Shown here piece by piece: positions 34,397 through 42,920 of a DNA stretch of 64,000 nt (positions are counted from its first letter, which is position 1; every line of letters begins with the position of its first letter). Position numbers and translations under genes: made by a program. The DNA is from Actinomycetota bacterium (GTDB lineage Bacteria; Actinomycetota; Actinomycetes; S36-B12; UBA10799): contig JACJWR010000003.1 of the NCBI GenBank assembly GCA_020637055.1, forward strand, positions 124,001-188,000, written 5' to 3'. The notes under the pieces are model-generated. The model was not told where the DNA came from. It saw only the letters and a list, made by a program, of their open reading frames with translations, and did not search any database.

Positions 34397-35908
34397 CTAG
34401 CCGCAGGCGGTTTCGGCGGCGCTCGTGGTGGGGGCCAGTGCCGCCAGTGAACCGTCGCCCGTCGGGCCTGCATCGGTGATCGCCGAGACCGGCTCCAGCC
34501 CGAGGAAGTCCGGGCCGACCGTCACCGACATCACCTCACCGCGGCCGGGCTCCTCCTCGACCTGCGCGTCGGGCAGCGCCGTCGTGAGGGTTGCGAGGCC
34601 TTCGGCGAAGTCCGGGTCGTAGACGATCGTGGTGCGGGTGGTGGGTGAACCGTTGCCGACGCCGTCGACCACGAAGCCAGCGTCGCTGAAGGCCGCGGCC
34701 GCGCTGGCGGCGGCGCCGCTGATCCCGGAACCGTTGAGCACCTCCACGGTCACTTCCGAGGGGGCGACGTCGACTTTCGGGATCGCGGCGATGCCGGCGC
34801 GGATGGCTTCCACGACGCTGGAGGGCTGCTGCAGCCCGGCGAAGATGGCAGTGGCCGCCCGCGGATTCCACTGCACCGCCTCGCCGCCGTCGGGCAGATA
34901 CGTCTTCTGCTCCACGATCGGCACGGTGATGAATGAGACCTGGTCCGGCGTGGTCCCCTGCAGTTGTCGCATGAGCGCCTTCACCTGGTTCGGGTCGAGC
35001 CCGGCGTCTGCGGTGAGGCTCGCCAGCACGGCGTCCACCGTGTCGCTCAGGCGCAGTGGGTTCAACAGCACGCCCATGCTGGTGGCCTTGCGGAACATCG
35101 AACCGAGGAACTGTTGCTGGCGCGCCATCCGGCCGAGGTCGGCCGAGGGGTCGAAGTAGCGCGCACGCACGTAGGACAGCGCCATGGGGCCGTCCAAGGT
35201 GCTCACGCCGGCCGGGATGTCGAGGCCGGAGAGCTCGTCCTGGATGGGTTCGGCGGTGCAGACATCGACGCCGCCCACCGCATCGACGATGTTCATGAAG
35301 CCGCTGAAATCGACCTCCACGAAGTGATCGAGCCGGACACCGGTGCTCTGCTCGATCGTGTTCACCAGCAGAGTCGGGCCCCCGAGACTGTAGGCGAAGT
35401 TGAGTTTGGCCTGTTGACTTTCCACCTCGGTGCCGTCGGCGAGGGTCGTTTCCGGGATCGTCACCAACGAGTCCCGCGGCAGGCTGATGACGTCCACGGT
35501 GCCGTCCCCGGCGATGTGGATGATCATCATGGTGTCGGTGTGCCGGCCGAAGTCCTCCACGCCCAAGGTGAGTTCGAGGCGTTCCTCCTCGCTCAAACCC
35601 CCTCGATCGTCGGAGCCGACGAGCAGGATGTTCGTGGCCTGATCTTGCTCCGGTCGATCCGTGAGCGGACCGAACACATCGACGTGCTCGACCGCGCCGG
35701 TGAAGTGTGAGACCGCCGCGTAGGACAGCCCGGAGGTGGCCAGCACGCCCGCCGCCACGGCACCCGCGAGGACAGTCAGCGGCTGGCGTCGGACGGTGGT
35801 GGTCACGCGCCTGCCGATGCGGGTGACAAGTGGCAGTTGGCGTCCCGGCCCGCCGGAGGCGGTCGGAGGCCGACCGGCGGCGTCGTCCGCGGGGGGTACT
35901 TCAACCAC
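34397..35908 (-). CDS. LytR-CpsA-Psr (LCP) family ligase with LytR_C domain
   Basis: 503 residues. LCP enzymes join lipid-linked glycopolymers such as arabinogalactan or teichoic acid to peptidoglycan outside the membrane. A cytoplasmic N-terminus and one membrane helix (about residues 43-66) precede the LCP domain (about 90-290): NILLVGSDDRGG, GRHTDTMMIIHI, VISLPRDSLV, KLNFAYSLGG and the Arg-rich ALSYVRARYF carry the pyrophosphate-binding Asp and Arg residues. A LytR_C domain follows (VTVEVLNGSGISGAA). GTG 35908 has AGGAG eight bases upstream, better than the GTG 17 codons earlier. A second LCP gene lies at 38.7 kb. Confidence 0.9.
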   Translation of the reverse strand: MVEVPPADDAAGRPPTASGGPGRQLPLVTRIGRRVTTTVRRQPLTVLAGAVAAGVLATSGLSYAAVSHFTGAVEHVDVFGPLTDRPEQDQATNILLVGSDDRGGLSEEERLELTLGVEDFGRHTDTMMIIHIAGDGTVDVISLPRDSLVTIPETTLADGTEVESQQAKLNFAYSLGGPTLLVNTIEQSTGVRLDHFVEVDFSGFMNIVDAVGGVDVCTAEPIQDELSGLDIPAGVSTLDGPMALSYVRARYFDPSADLGRMARQQQFLGSMFRKATSMGVLLNPLRLSDTVDAVLASLTADAGLDPNQVKALMRQLQGTTPDQVSFITVPIVEQKTYLPDGGEAVQWNPRAATAIFAGLQQPSSVVEAIRAGIAAIPKVDVAPSEVTVEVLNGSGISGAAASAAAAFSDAGFVVDGVGNGSPTTRTTIVYDPDFAEGLATLTTALPDAQVEEEPGRGEVMSVTVGPDFLGLEPVSAITDAGPTGDGSLAALAPTTSAAETACG

Positions 35909-36028
35909 TGCCAAACTCCTCAACTGGGCGGACGCCTGCTCCGGTGACAATCTCCCCACCGAGGTTAGGGGCCGTCAGACATCGGCCGAAGGTGCCACGC
36001 GGGGGCAACTGCCGAATGCCCGGTCGGG

Positions 36029-36919
36029 CTACACGATCGGCGGGCGACCGTGCCGGGTCATCTCGGCGACGGTGCGCCAACTCATCGGATGACGCGGGCT
36101 CACCGCTGTCGTCGACCACCCCTCCTTGAACCCCGTCAGCCATGCCCGCCGCGCTGCTGGATCCCGGCGCAGGCGGAGGTGCTCGACCGCGGCCCAAGTG
36201 GCCAGGTAGCCGGGAATGAGGACCGCCGGCAGGTTGCGCCTGGCCAACCACACCCGATTTCGCGCGTTGAGGCGCCAGAACTCGGCATGGCGGGTGGGGT
36301 AGATCGCCGGGTGGCAGGTGACCAGGTCGCCTGCGTACCAGACCAGATAGCCGGCATCCCACACTCGCCAGGTGAGGTCGATACCTTCATGCGCATAGCC
36401 GAAATCGGGGACGAAGCCGCCGATCTGTTCGAAGACCTCCCGCCTGATGGCCAAAGCGGCCTCCAGCACATACATCACGGTGCTGGATCTGGTGGCAGAC
36501 CCCTTGCGGAGCCTGGGGATCCAGTACCGGGGTGCCGTTGCGGACTCGGGGTCCGCCAGCCGAGTCTGCACCATTCCGATGGCGGGGTGATCGCGGAAGA
36601 GTCCGGCGAGTGACTCGAGCGCGGTGTCGTCTGCCAGCCAGGCATCGTCGTCGAGGAAGAACAGCACGTCCCCGCGGACCGCGCCCACGCCGGCGTTGCG
36701 TCCCCCGACGCCGACGTTGGTGGGCAGCTCGACCGTGCTGACCTCGGGAGGCAGTCCGGTCGGACGCCAGCCGTTGCCCACCACCACCACGTCGGTCGCC
36801 ACGCCGGTCTGGGCCAGCACGGATCGCACCGCACGATCGAGTTCGACGGGTCGGGATCCTTGGGTGAGGATCACCACCCCCACGCTGGGCAGGGCGACGT
36901 GAGTTGACCTGGCGGTCAC
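36029..36919 (-). CDS. family 2 glycosyltransferase
   Basis: 296 residues, GT-A fold: SVGVVILTQGSRPVELDRAV opens the nucleotide-binding domain, NVGVGGRNAGV binds the nucleotide sugar, and VLFFLDDDAWL holds the DxD metal motif. A late acidic patch YAHEGIDLTWRV matches the ED(D)-type catalytic base region. Donor and acceptor are unknown; rhamnosyl- or galactosyl-transfer to a wall polymer fits the neighbourhood. GTG 36919 overlaps the TGA of the preceding membrane protein (GTGA), so the two are translationally coupled. Confidence 0.87.
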   Translation of the reverse strand: MTARSTHVALPSVGVVILTQGSRPVELDRAVRSVLAQTGVATDVVVVGNGWRPTGLPPEVSTVELPTNVGVGGRNAGVGAVRGDVLFFLDDDAWLADDTALESLAGLFRDHPAIGMVQTRLADPESATAPRYWIPRLRKGSATRSSTVMYVLEAALAIRREVFEQIGGFVPDFGYAHEGIDLTWRVWDAGYLVWYAGDLVTCHPAIYPTRHAEFWRLNARNRVWLARRNLPAVLIPGYLATWAAVEHLRLRRDPAARRAWLTGFKEGWSTTAVSPRHPMSWRTVAEMTRHGRPPIV

Positions 36920-38691
36920 GGTTGGCCGACGTCTGAACGCCACCTCGCGGCGGAGATCGCTGCGAGGCCGAGGAGCAGTACAGCGAGGATCGTCAAGACC
37001 CAGGTGGCGGCACCCGCCCCCGCCGCCAAGCCGATCGCCAGCAGCGCAGATCGGCCGTCGAAGCCGAGGTCGATCAAGGAACGCCACGGAGCGGGCAACT
37101 GCCCTTCGTAGCGCCACCGGTCGGCGACTTCCATGCTGGCGAGGTAGAGGCCGGCCGCCACCATGAAGGCTGCGAACCGGGCGGTGTTCGGCAGGGTGGA
37201 TGCCGCAGCAACCAGGATCACCACTTCGCCGGCCCGCGCCACCGCCGGAACGGCCCAGGCGGCACGACCACTCGGAGCGGTGCCGAGAGCGAGGCCGGTC
37301 AAGACGACCCAGGCTGCGATCGCGAGTACCAGCGGCCAGCTCCGGGCGCCCCACGACCACGCTGCCGCCAGGAACACGCCGGCCACGCCGGCGGCCACGA
37401 GGCGCCCGGCGACGGACCGGAAGCGGGGGCCGGCCGCACCCGAGATCGCCCGGACCGGCACTCCGGCGTCAAGCAGGCTACCCAGTGGACCGAGGAACCT
37501 TGCGGTTGCGGGCAGTTCGCCAGTGGGGGATTCGGGGTGGGAACGTGCGCCGAGCGCGAGCCCCGTGAGCACCGCAGCGGAGCCGAGCGCGGCGAGCAGC
37601 AAGGCCCAACCCGGCCCGGCCACGATGAGGGCGAGCGCGATCGCACTCCAGCGCAGGCTGCGGAAGTTGCGATGGGCCGAACCGGAAACCATCTCGCGGG
37701 CGGCGATGGCGTTGCCGGTCACCGCCGACAGGCCGACGGCTGCGGTGGCCAGCAGCCACTGCGCGTCGCCGGTTCGGGCTGCGGCCACTGCCAGCGCGAG
37801 GATGAATACAACTTCGATGCCGCGGCTGGCAAATCGATGCCATCGGGCGCCGTCAGCGTCCGGTCGGCGTCGATAGCGGGGGAGTTCGCCGGCGGACAAC
37901 AAGGCGATGTTGGCGGCCAAGAAGACGACCCCGCCCACGATCGACAAGACGGCATTGCCAGGCGCCGTGATCAGCGCCGCCGCCAAGCCCAGTGCCACGC
38001 CAAGGAGGATCAACGACGTCGACGTGCGTCCCGCCGGCACCGCCAACTTCGTGAGCCGCCGGGAGAACGGGCGCAGCACGATTCCGGTGAGCGCGTCGTC
38101 GCCGCTGTCGGCGCTGGCGCGCAGTCGTCGGTCGTCCTCACTGGTGGACGGCAACTCCATGGGGGCGCAACTGGCGCAGAACGGGGCGGCTTCCACCGCT
38201 GCTACCGCAGTCACCTCGCCGGCGATGCGCAGGGCGATCTGCCAGGCGGTCCCGGCCGGAGCGTCTCGGTTGTCGAGTTCGTCGGCGGCGGTGGCCGCGG
38301 CGCGTGCGAAAGCGGCGCAATCCGAACTGGCGATCAGCAGGATGCCCGCGGCTTGGCGCGGCTGCCCGCCGTCGGGCGCAACCAGACTTTCGGCCACGCG
38401 GACCGGCAGGTCGACTGAATCGTCTCCGTTGTGGGCGAGCAGCACGGCGGTCTGCAGCCCGGGTGTGTCGAGCAGGTTGGCCAACGCCTGCTGTTCGGCA
38501 TGGAGTCGGGAGTCGGCGATCACCAGCCGACCACGGCAGTTGGCCGCAGCCCTGGACCAGGCGCGCAGGGTCTCGGCCGTGCTGCCCTCGTTGCAGACCA
38601 CTTCGTCGGTCGGGTCGAATCCGCGCAGCAACTCGGCGGTGTGCGCGTCCAGGGGTGCGTCGGTGCTGAGAACCAGGGGCCGGCTATCCAC
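36916..38691 (-). CDS. polytopic membrane protein, CDP-alcohol phosphotransferase-like pseudoenzyme (DUF5941-like)
   Basis: 591 residues. The soluble N-terminal part (1-190) has alternating strand/helix character and a CASC motif near residue 168. Then VLRPFSRRLTKLAVPAGRTS and the first membrane helices follow the layout of CDP-alcohol phosphotransferases, but where the catalytic DxxDGxxARxxxxxxxxGxxxDxxxD should lie the sequence reads LLSAGELPRYRR and GARWHRFASRG: every catalytic Asp is gone. Some ten further helices resemble the DUF5941 region. It is likely a catalytically dead relative with a structural or binding role. It begins with GTG 38691 and overlaps the GT2 gene, so a joint role in glycolipid or wall polymer assembly is inferred. 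Confidence 0.65.
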   Translation of the reverse strand: MDSRPLVLSTDAPLDAHTAELLRGFDPTDEVVCNEGSTAETLRAWSRAAANCRGRLVIADSRLHAEQQALANLLDTPGLQTAVLLAHNGDDSVDLPVRVAESLVAPDGGQPRQAAGILLIASSDCAAFARAAATAADELDNRDAPAGTAWQIALRIAGEVTAVAAVEAAPFCASCAPMELPSTSEDDRRLRASADSGDDALTGIVLRPFSRRLTKLAVPAGRTSTSLILLGVALGLAAALITAPGNAVLSIVGGVVFLAANIALLSAGELPRYRRRPDADGARWHRFASRGIEVVFILALAVAAARTGDAQWLLATAAVGLSAVTGNAIAAREMVSGSAHRNFRSLRWSAIALALIVAGPGWALLLAALGSAAVLTGLALGARSHPESPTGELPATARFLGPLGSLLDAGVPVRAISGAAGPRFRSVAGRLVAAGVAGVFLAAAWSWGARSWPLVLAIAAWVVLTGLALGTAPSGRAAWAVPAVARAGEVVILVAAASTLPNTARFAAFMVAAGLYLASMEVADRWRYEGQLPAPWRSLIDLGFDGRSALLAIGLAAGAGAATWVLTILAVLLLGLAAISAARWRSDVGQP

Positions 38692-38741
38692 AGGTACTCT
38701 TTACCAGCCTCCGGCCGAAGATCGTCGGAGGCGCGAGAGGG

Positions 38742-40196
38742 TCAGGAGCAGATGAGCGTGTCACCCGTGGTGCTCGGAACACCGCCGGTCGTGCTCGGTG
38801 ATGGTTGCGGCTCTTCGCCGGGCTTCGCGGGTGCGGCGGTGGGATCGGCCACCACCGGGCGGATGCCGGTGAAGTCGCTGCCGATCACGAGGGTGAGCAC
38901 GTCGGACTCCAGCCCGCTCAAATCCTCCCCGACGAGGTCCGCCCCGGCCGCGTACGCCAACGTCCGAGCCGCCTCGGCATAACCCGGCGGATACTGCACC
39001 GACGTGCTGCTGGCACCGGGCGAATCGAAGTCGCCCACCTCGACCACGTTGTAGCCCATCTTGGTCATCAGATCCGCGACCCGGGCGGCCGCCCCGGTGC
39101 GGTCGGTGCCGTTCAGCACGCGCACCGTGATGTCTTTCGGCGGCACCACCAGCGGGGTGTCATCCCCCTCGGGCACCGTCGGTTCGGGAGGCCACTGGGT
39201 GCCGTCCTTGAGCGACTGCCACAGCGGATCGGCCAGCGCGGGATCGGGTGAGACGGTCGCGCCGTCGTCGTTGTAGACGGTCGGCAGCGTCACGAAAGTC
39301 ACGTCTGCCGGTCGCATGTCCGACAGGCTGAGAGCGAGGTTGGTCAGATCGCGCAAGCCGGAGATGCTCTCATCGACCGTGATTGACTTGGTCACCTCAT
39401 CGAGCACCCGGTAGGTGGTCACCGGGTTGGCAAGCACGCCGATGCTCGTCGCCTTCCGCAGCGCGGAGGCGAGGAATGCCTGCTGGCGCTCGATGCGGCT
39501 CAGATCGGAGCCGTCGCCGAGGGTGTAGCGGGCGCGGACGAACGCGAGCGCGTCGTCTCCCTGCACCACCGACGTGCCGGCCGGTAATTTCAGCCCGCTG
39601 AGCGGGTCGTCCACGGGCTCCTTGAGGCACACCTCGACGCCGTCGAGGGCGTCGACGACCCCCTTGAATCCGTTGAAGTCCACGATCATGAAGTGGTCGA
39701 TCTCGACGCCGCTGAGCTTCTCCACCGTCTTGACCGTGCAGAACGGGCCGGCGATGTTGAAGGCTTCGTTGAATCGGTCGGAGACCGGCTCCGAGGGGCC
39801 GTCCACGTAGCGCGGGCAGGAGGGGATGTCGACGATGGTGTCGCGGGGGATGCTCACGGCGGTGGCACTCTTCCGGTCGGCCGCGATGTGCACCAGGATC
39901 GTGGTGTCGCTGCGCGCGCCGTCGATCTCCTCGGGGTTGCCGTACTCCTCGGTGTTCAGCACGCTGCGGCTGTCCGTGCCCATCACCAGGATGTTGAGCG
40001 GTTCGCCGGGCTGGAAGTCCGGCGGCTCCTCGCCGTCGGAGCCCCTCGAACTGTTGGCCGTCGCCTGGCTGGAAATGTTGGAGTCGAGCGCCCGGAAGGC
40101 GGTCGCGCCCACCCACGCGACACCGGTGAAGAGGAGCACGATGGCACTCGCGATGCCAGCCAGCACGCGCGGCCAGCGGCGGTGCTTCGATGCCAT
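38742..40196 (-). CDS. LytR-CpsA-Psr (LCP) family ligase with LytR_C domain
   Basis: 484 residues. A short basic cytoplasmic tail and one membrane helix (about 9-32) are followed by the LCP domain: LNILVMGTDSRS, GARSDTTILVHI, AVSIPRDTIVDIPSC, FNEAFNIAGP and ALAFVRARYTLGDGSDLSRI. The LytR_C domain is ITVRVLNGTDRTGAAARVADLM; the tail is Pro/Thr-rich. GGAGGA lies five bases before the ATG at 40196. Like the LCP at 34.4 kb it should attach a polymer to peptidoglycan; the two differ enough to serve different polymers. From memory, the LCP-TIGR03089 gene pair also occurs in M. tuberculosis (Rv3267-Rv3268). Confidence 0.92.
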   Translation of the reverse strand: MASKHRRWPRVLAGIASAIVLLFTGVAWVGATAFRALDSNISSQATANSSRGSDGEEPPDFQPGEPLNILVMGTDSRSVLNTEEYGNPEEIDGARSDTTILVHIAADRKSATAVSIPRDTIVDIPSCPRYVDGPSEPVSDRFNEAFNIAGPFCTVKTVEKLSGVEIDHFMIVDFNGFKGVVDALDGVEVCLKEPVDDPLSGLKLPAGTSVVQGDDALAFVRARYTLGDGSDLSRIERQQAFLASALRKATSIGVLANPVTTYRVLDEVTKSITVDESISGLRDLTNLALSLSDMRPADVTFVTLPTVYNDDGATVSPDPALADPLWQSLKDGTQWPPEPTVPEGDDTPLVVPPKDITVRVLNGTDRTGAAARVADLMTKMGYNVVEVGDFDSPGASSTSVQYPPGYAEAARTLAYAAGADLVGEDLSGLESDVLTLVIGSDFTGIRPVVADPTAAPAKPGEEPQPSPSTTGGVPSTTGDTLICS

Positions 40197-40300
40197 GGAT
40201 CCTCCAACGAAGGCGTCGACGTGGGACGGCCGGCGCAGTTTGACCTTCCGATACTACGTACTGCTTCGGCGCGCCGTGACGATAGGACGGATTCAGTGCG

Positions 40301-41035
40301 CTAGAGGTTCCGGATCTGGTGGTCCACCCGCTCCTGTCGGACGATGTCACGCAGCGTTCCCTCATCGGGCGTGCCGTCCACAAGAACTGTGGATCCCCCC
40401 GTCGTCGCGGCGCTCAGGGTGGTTGCCAGCAGGCCTTCGATTGTGCCGGGCTCGACGGTCACCAACAGCCTCTCGCCGCCGACCGCGTTGAGTTCCCGGG
40501 CGGCTCGGACGGCCGCAGCGCCGTCCAGCGTCCTGGTCGCGGCGACCACGGTGCGGGCGGACGCCGACGGTGCCGGGGTCGGGTTGACGTCTGGGAAGGC
40601 GGCGATCTCGGCCATCACGTCGATGCACCCCGGCGGGGTGCGCGGCCCGAGCGGGCGCGCGAACGGGTCGGACGCACACACCAGGGTGGGAATCGCGCGA
40701 GCAGGCGCGGGCTGTTGCGCCGCGCCGACCGCGGCCACGGCCAGATCCGACTGGTCCTTCGCATCCGGCAGGGCGACAGCGGCGCCCAGCGCCCAAACCG
40801 ACCAGGCCCAGACATGCAGCAGCCAATGGCGGCCCACATCGACGGTGACGATCGAGTCGGAGTCGATGTCGTATTCGTCCGCCAGCAGGCCGGAGGCTTT
40901 GGCGATCCAGTTGTCGAGCGTTGCTGCGGACAGCTCCACCCGAGCCCCGCTGCCGGCGTCGTAGTAGGTGACCCAGGGCGAGCCGGGGGCGGCGGCCAGG
41001 CTGCGTCGTCGGAGGTGCTCCGGGTGTTCGGTCAT
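40301..41035 (-). CDS. TIGR03089-family protein
   Basis: 244 residues; an actinobacterial family related to the N-terminal part of AMP-forming acyl-CoA synthetases but without the ATP-binding signature and C-terminal lid, so it is unlikely to adenylate a substrate alone. WVTYYDAGSGARVELSAATL and LDNWIAKASGLLADEYDID are the typical opening; VDVGRHWLLHVWAWSVWALGA follows. Function is unknown. It is found next to LCP and sugar-nucleotide genes, which suggests an envelope role. ATG 41035 is seven bases after TAACGT. Confidence 0.8.
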   Translation of the reverse strand: MTEHPEHLRRRSLAAAPGSPWVTYYDAGSGARVELSAATLDNWIAKASGLLADEYDIDSDSIVTVDVGRHWLLHVWAWSVWALGAAVALPDAKDQSDLAVAAVGAAQQPAPARAIPTLVCASDPFARPLGPRTPPGCIDVMAEIAAFPDVNPTPAPSASARTVVAATRTLDGAAAVRAARELNAVGGERLLVTVEPGTIEGLLATTLSAATTGGSTVLVDGTPDEGTLRDIVRQERVDHQIRNL

Positions 41036-41042
41036 GGCGTCG

Positions 41043-41048
41043 ACGTTA
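41043..41048 (-). promoter_or_regulatory. -10 hexamer TAACGT, leaderless promoter
   Basis: TAACGT, seven bases, then ATG 41035 of the TIGR03089-type gene. It excludes the far longer in-frame reading upstream, which would run through the pyrophosphorylase gene on the other strand. Confidence 0.5.
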
Positions 41049-41104
41049 CGCGCCCCTTTCCCACCTGCCGGACGCGACGGGGGTGAATCTGGCAGGGTGG
41101 AAGG

Positions 41105-42190
41105 GTGTCTGAAGCCATCCTCCTCGTGGGCGGTCGTGGTACCCGGCTGCGCCCACTGACCGTCAACACGCCGAAACCGATGCTCCCGGTTGCGGGGGTG
41201 CCGTTCACGGCCCATCAAATCGCGCGGGCGAAGGCTGCCGGCGTCACCAGGATCGTGCTCAGCACCTCCTATCGGGCGGAGGTGTTCTCGGAGTACTTCG
41301 GTGACGGATCGAGCCACGGGGTGGAGCTGGTGTACGTCACCGAGGACTCCCCCCTCGGCACCGGCGGAGCGATCCGGCATGCCTCGGCGCAGTTGCGCAG
41401 TGGACCCGACGATCCGGTGCTGATCTTCAACGGCGACGTGCTGTCGGGGGTTGATATCGCCGGCCTCGTGCGCCAGTGGCGGGAGGCCGATGCAGATGTC
41501 GCGCTCTACCTCACCAGGGTGGAGGATCCGAGGGCATTCGGACTCGTGCCGACCGACGACAGCGGCCGGGTCATCGCGTTCTTGGAGAAGCCGACCCGGC
41601 CCGAAGAGATCGTCACCGACCAGATCAACGCCGGCTGCTACGTGTTCAAGCGATCCGTCATCGACTCGATCCCGGCCGGGCGGGTGGTGTCGGTGGAGCG
41701 GGAGACCTTCCCGCAACTGCTCGAGGGCGGGGCCACTTTGATCGGCGTCGTGGATCCGGCGTACTGGCTCGATCTGGGCACCCCCGCCGCCTTCGTCGAA
41801 GGATCGCGCGACATCGTCTCCGGACGCATCCCCTCGCCAGCTTTGCCCGGGACACCGGGCCGGTGTCTGCTGCTTCCCGGCGCCCGGGTGAGTCGGGATG
41901 CCATCGTCGCCGGTGGCTCGGTGATCGGCGACGGATCGGTGGTGGAGGCCTTTGCCACCGTCGACGGCAGTGTGGTGTTCGACGGTGCGACGATCGGAGT
42001 GGGTGCCAGCATCGTGGGCAGCATCGTCGGCGCGGGCGCCACGATCGGCGCGCAGACCCGACTCCGTGGTGCGGTGGTCGGGGACGGCGCGGTGATCGGT
42101 GCCGAGAATGAGTTCCTCGACGGCGCCCGCGTATGGTCGGAGGCACACATCGCCGATTGCACTGTGCGGTATTCGTCTGATCAGGAGTGA
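41105..42190 (+). CDS. NDP-sugar pyrophosphorylase, probable mannose-1-phosphate guanylyltransferase
   Basis: 361 residues. Transfers a nucleotide to a sugar 1-phosphate; the family in this position in mycobacteria (Rv3264c) makes GDP-mannose. N-terminal Rossmann-like domain: GGRGTRLRPLT and TPKPMLPVAGVP (nucleotide binding), LIFNGDVLSG (metal Asp), FLEKPTRPEE and QINAGCYVF. The C-terminal 110 residues are a left-handed beta-helix of hexapeptide repeats (GSVIGDGSVVEAFATVDGSV). GTG 41105 has a GGTGGAAG ribosome site or CAGGGT at -10 spacing. GDP-mannose would feed mannosylated lipids and wall polymers made with the genes at 34-41 kb. Confidence 0.85.
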   Translation: MSEAILLVGGRGTRLRPLTVNTPKPMLPVAGVPFTAHQIARAKAAGVTRIVLSTSYRAEVFSEYFGDGSSHGVELVYVTEDSPLGTGGAIRHASAQLRSGPDDPVLIFNGDVLSGVDIAGLVRQWREADADVALYLTRVEDPRAFGLVPTDDSGRVIAFLEKPTRPEEIVTDQINAGCYVFKRSVIDSIPAGRVVSVERETFPQLLEGGATLIGVVDPAYWLDLGTPAAFVEGSRDIVSGRIPSPALPGTPGRCLLLPGARVSRDAIVAGGSVIGDGSVVEAFATVDGSVVFDGATIGVGASIVGSIVGAGATIGAQTRLRGAVVGDGAVIGAENEFLDGARVWSEAHIADCTVRYSSDQE

Positions 42191-42193
42191 GCC

Positions 42194-42910
42194 ATGGTCA
42201 CGACACTGATCGTCGTCGTGGCCCTCGTCACGTCGGTGCTCGTCGTGGTGAATCTGCTCACCAACCTGTGGGCGCGCCAGCACTATCTGCTGATCTCGTT
42301 CTGGGCCACCGGAGTCCTACTGGCGATCGCCTGGCTCGCCGGACTCAGTTGGCAATCTCTCGGACTTGCGCCGTCCTGGGGGGCGCAGACCACCGGACTG
42401 ATCTGGTCGGCCGCGCTGGTGGGACTGGTGTTCGTCGGCTATGCGGTGGCCGCGGCACTTCCATGGACCCGGAAGGGCTTCGCCGATGCCCGCACCGCCA
42501 ACATGGGTGTGGGCCGCTTCCTCTACGAGGCCTTCCTCCGCATACCGTTCGGGACCGCCTTGATGGAAGAGGTCGCCTTTCGGGGTGTCCTGCTCGCCGC
42601 AGTCAGCGGCGCCTGGGGCACGGTGTGGGGGGTGGCGGTTTCTTCGGTGCTCTTCGGGTTCTGGCACCTGCTGCCGGCGTTGGAATTCCACGAGTCGTCA
42701 TCGACCACCGACCGGCTGGGCAACAACTGGCGGGGCAAGTTGCTGACCGTGGCCGGTCAGGTGGTGGGTACCGGACTGGCCGGTGTGGTGTTCTGCTTGG
42801 TTCGGCTGGGGTCGGACAGCCTCCTTCCGGCCATCGCCTTGCACGCCTCGTTGAACGCGCTCGGATTCGCGCTCAGTTGGGCCTTCGCCCGCCGGCTCCG
42901 GTCGCTGTAG
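42194..42910 (+). CDS. CPBP-family intramembrane metalloprotease
   Basis: 238 residues, about seven hydrophobic helices. The CPBP/Abi motifs are present: EEVAFRGVLLA (EExxxR), FGFWHLLPAL with a catalytic His and LHASLNALGF with the second His/Asn. These form the intramembrane glutamate protease site related to Rce1. AGGAG lies seven bases before the ATG at 42194 and only three bases separate it from the pyrophosphorylase gene. The substrate is unknown; some relatives act in bacteriocin self-immunity. Confidence 0.88.
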   Translation: MVTTLIVVVALVTSVLVVVNLLTNLWARQHYLLISFWATGVLLAIAWLAGLSWQSLGLAPSWGAQTTGLIWSAALVGLVFVGYAVAAALPWTRKGFADARTANMGVGRFLYEAFLRIPFGTALMEEVAFRGVLLAAVSGAWGTVWGVAVSSVLFGFWHLLPALEFHESSSTTDRLGNNWRGKLLTVAGQVVGTGLAGVVFCLVRLGSDSLLPAIALHASLNALGFALSWAFARRLRSL

Positions 42911-42920
42911 GCGCTGGCGG

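Noticed and set aside
40301..42283. 660-codon extension of the TIGR03089-type protein
   Set aside because: The extension is antisense to the pyrophosphorylase gene; ATG 41035 with TAACGT upstream is far better.
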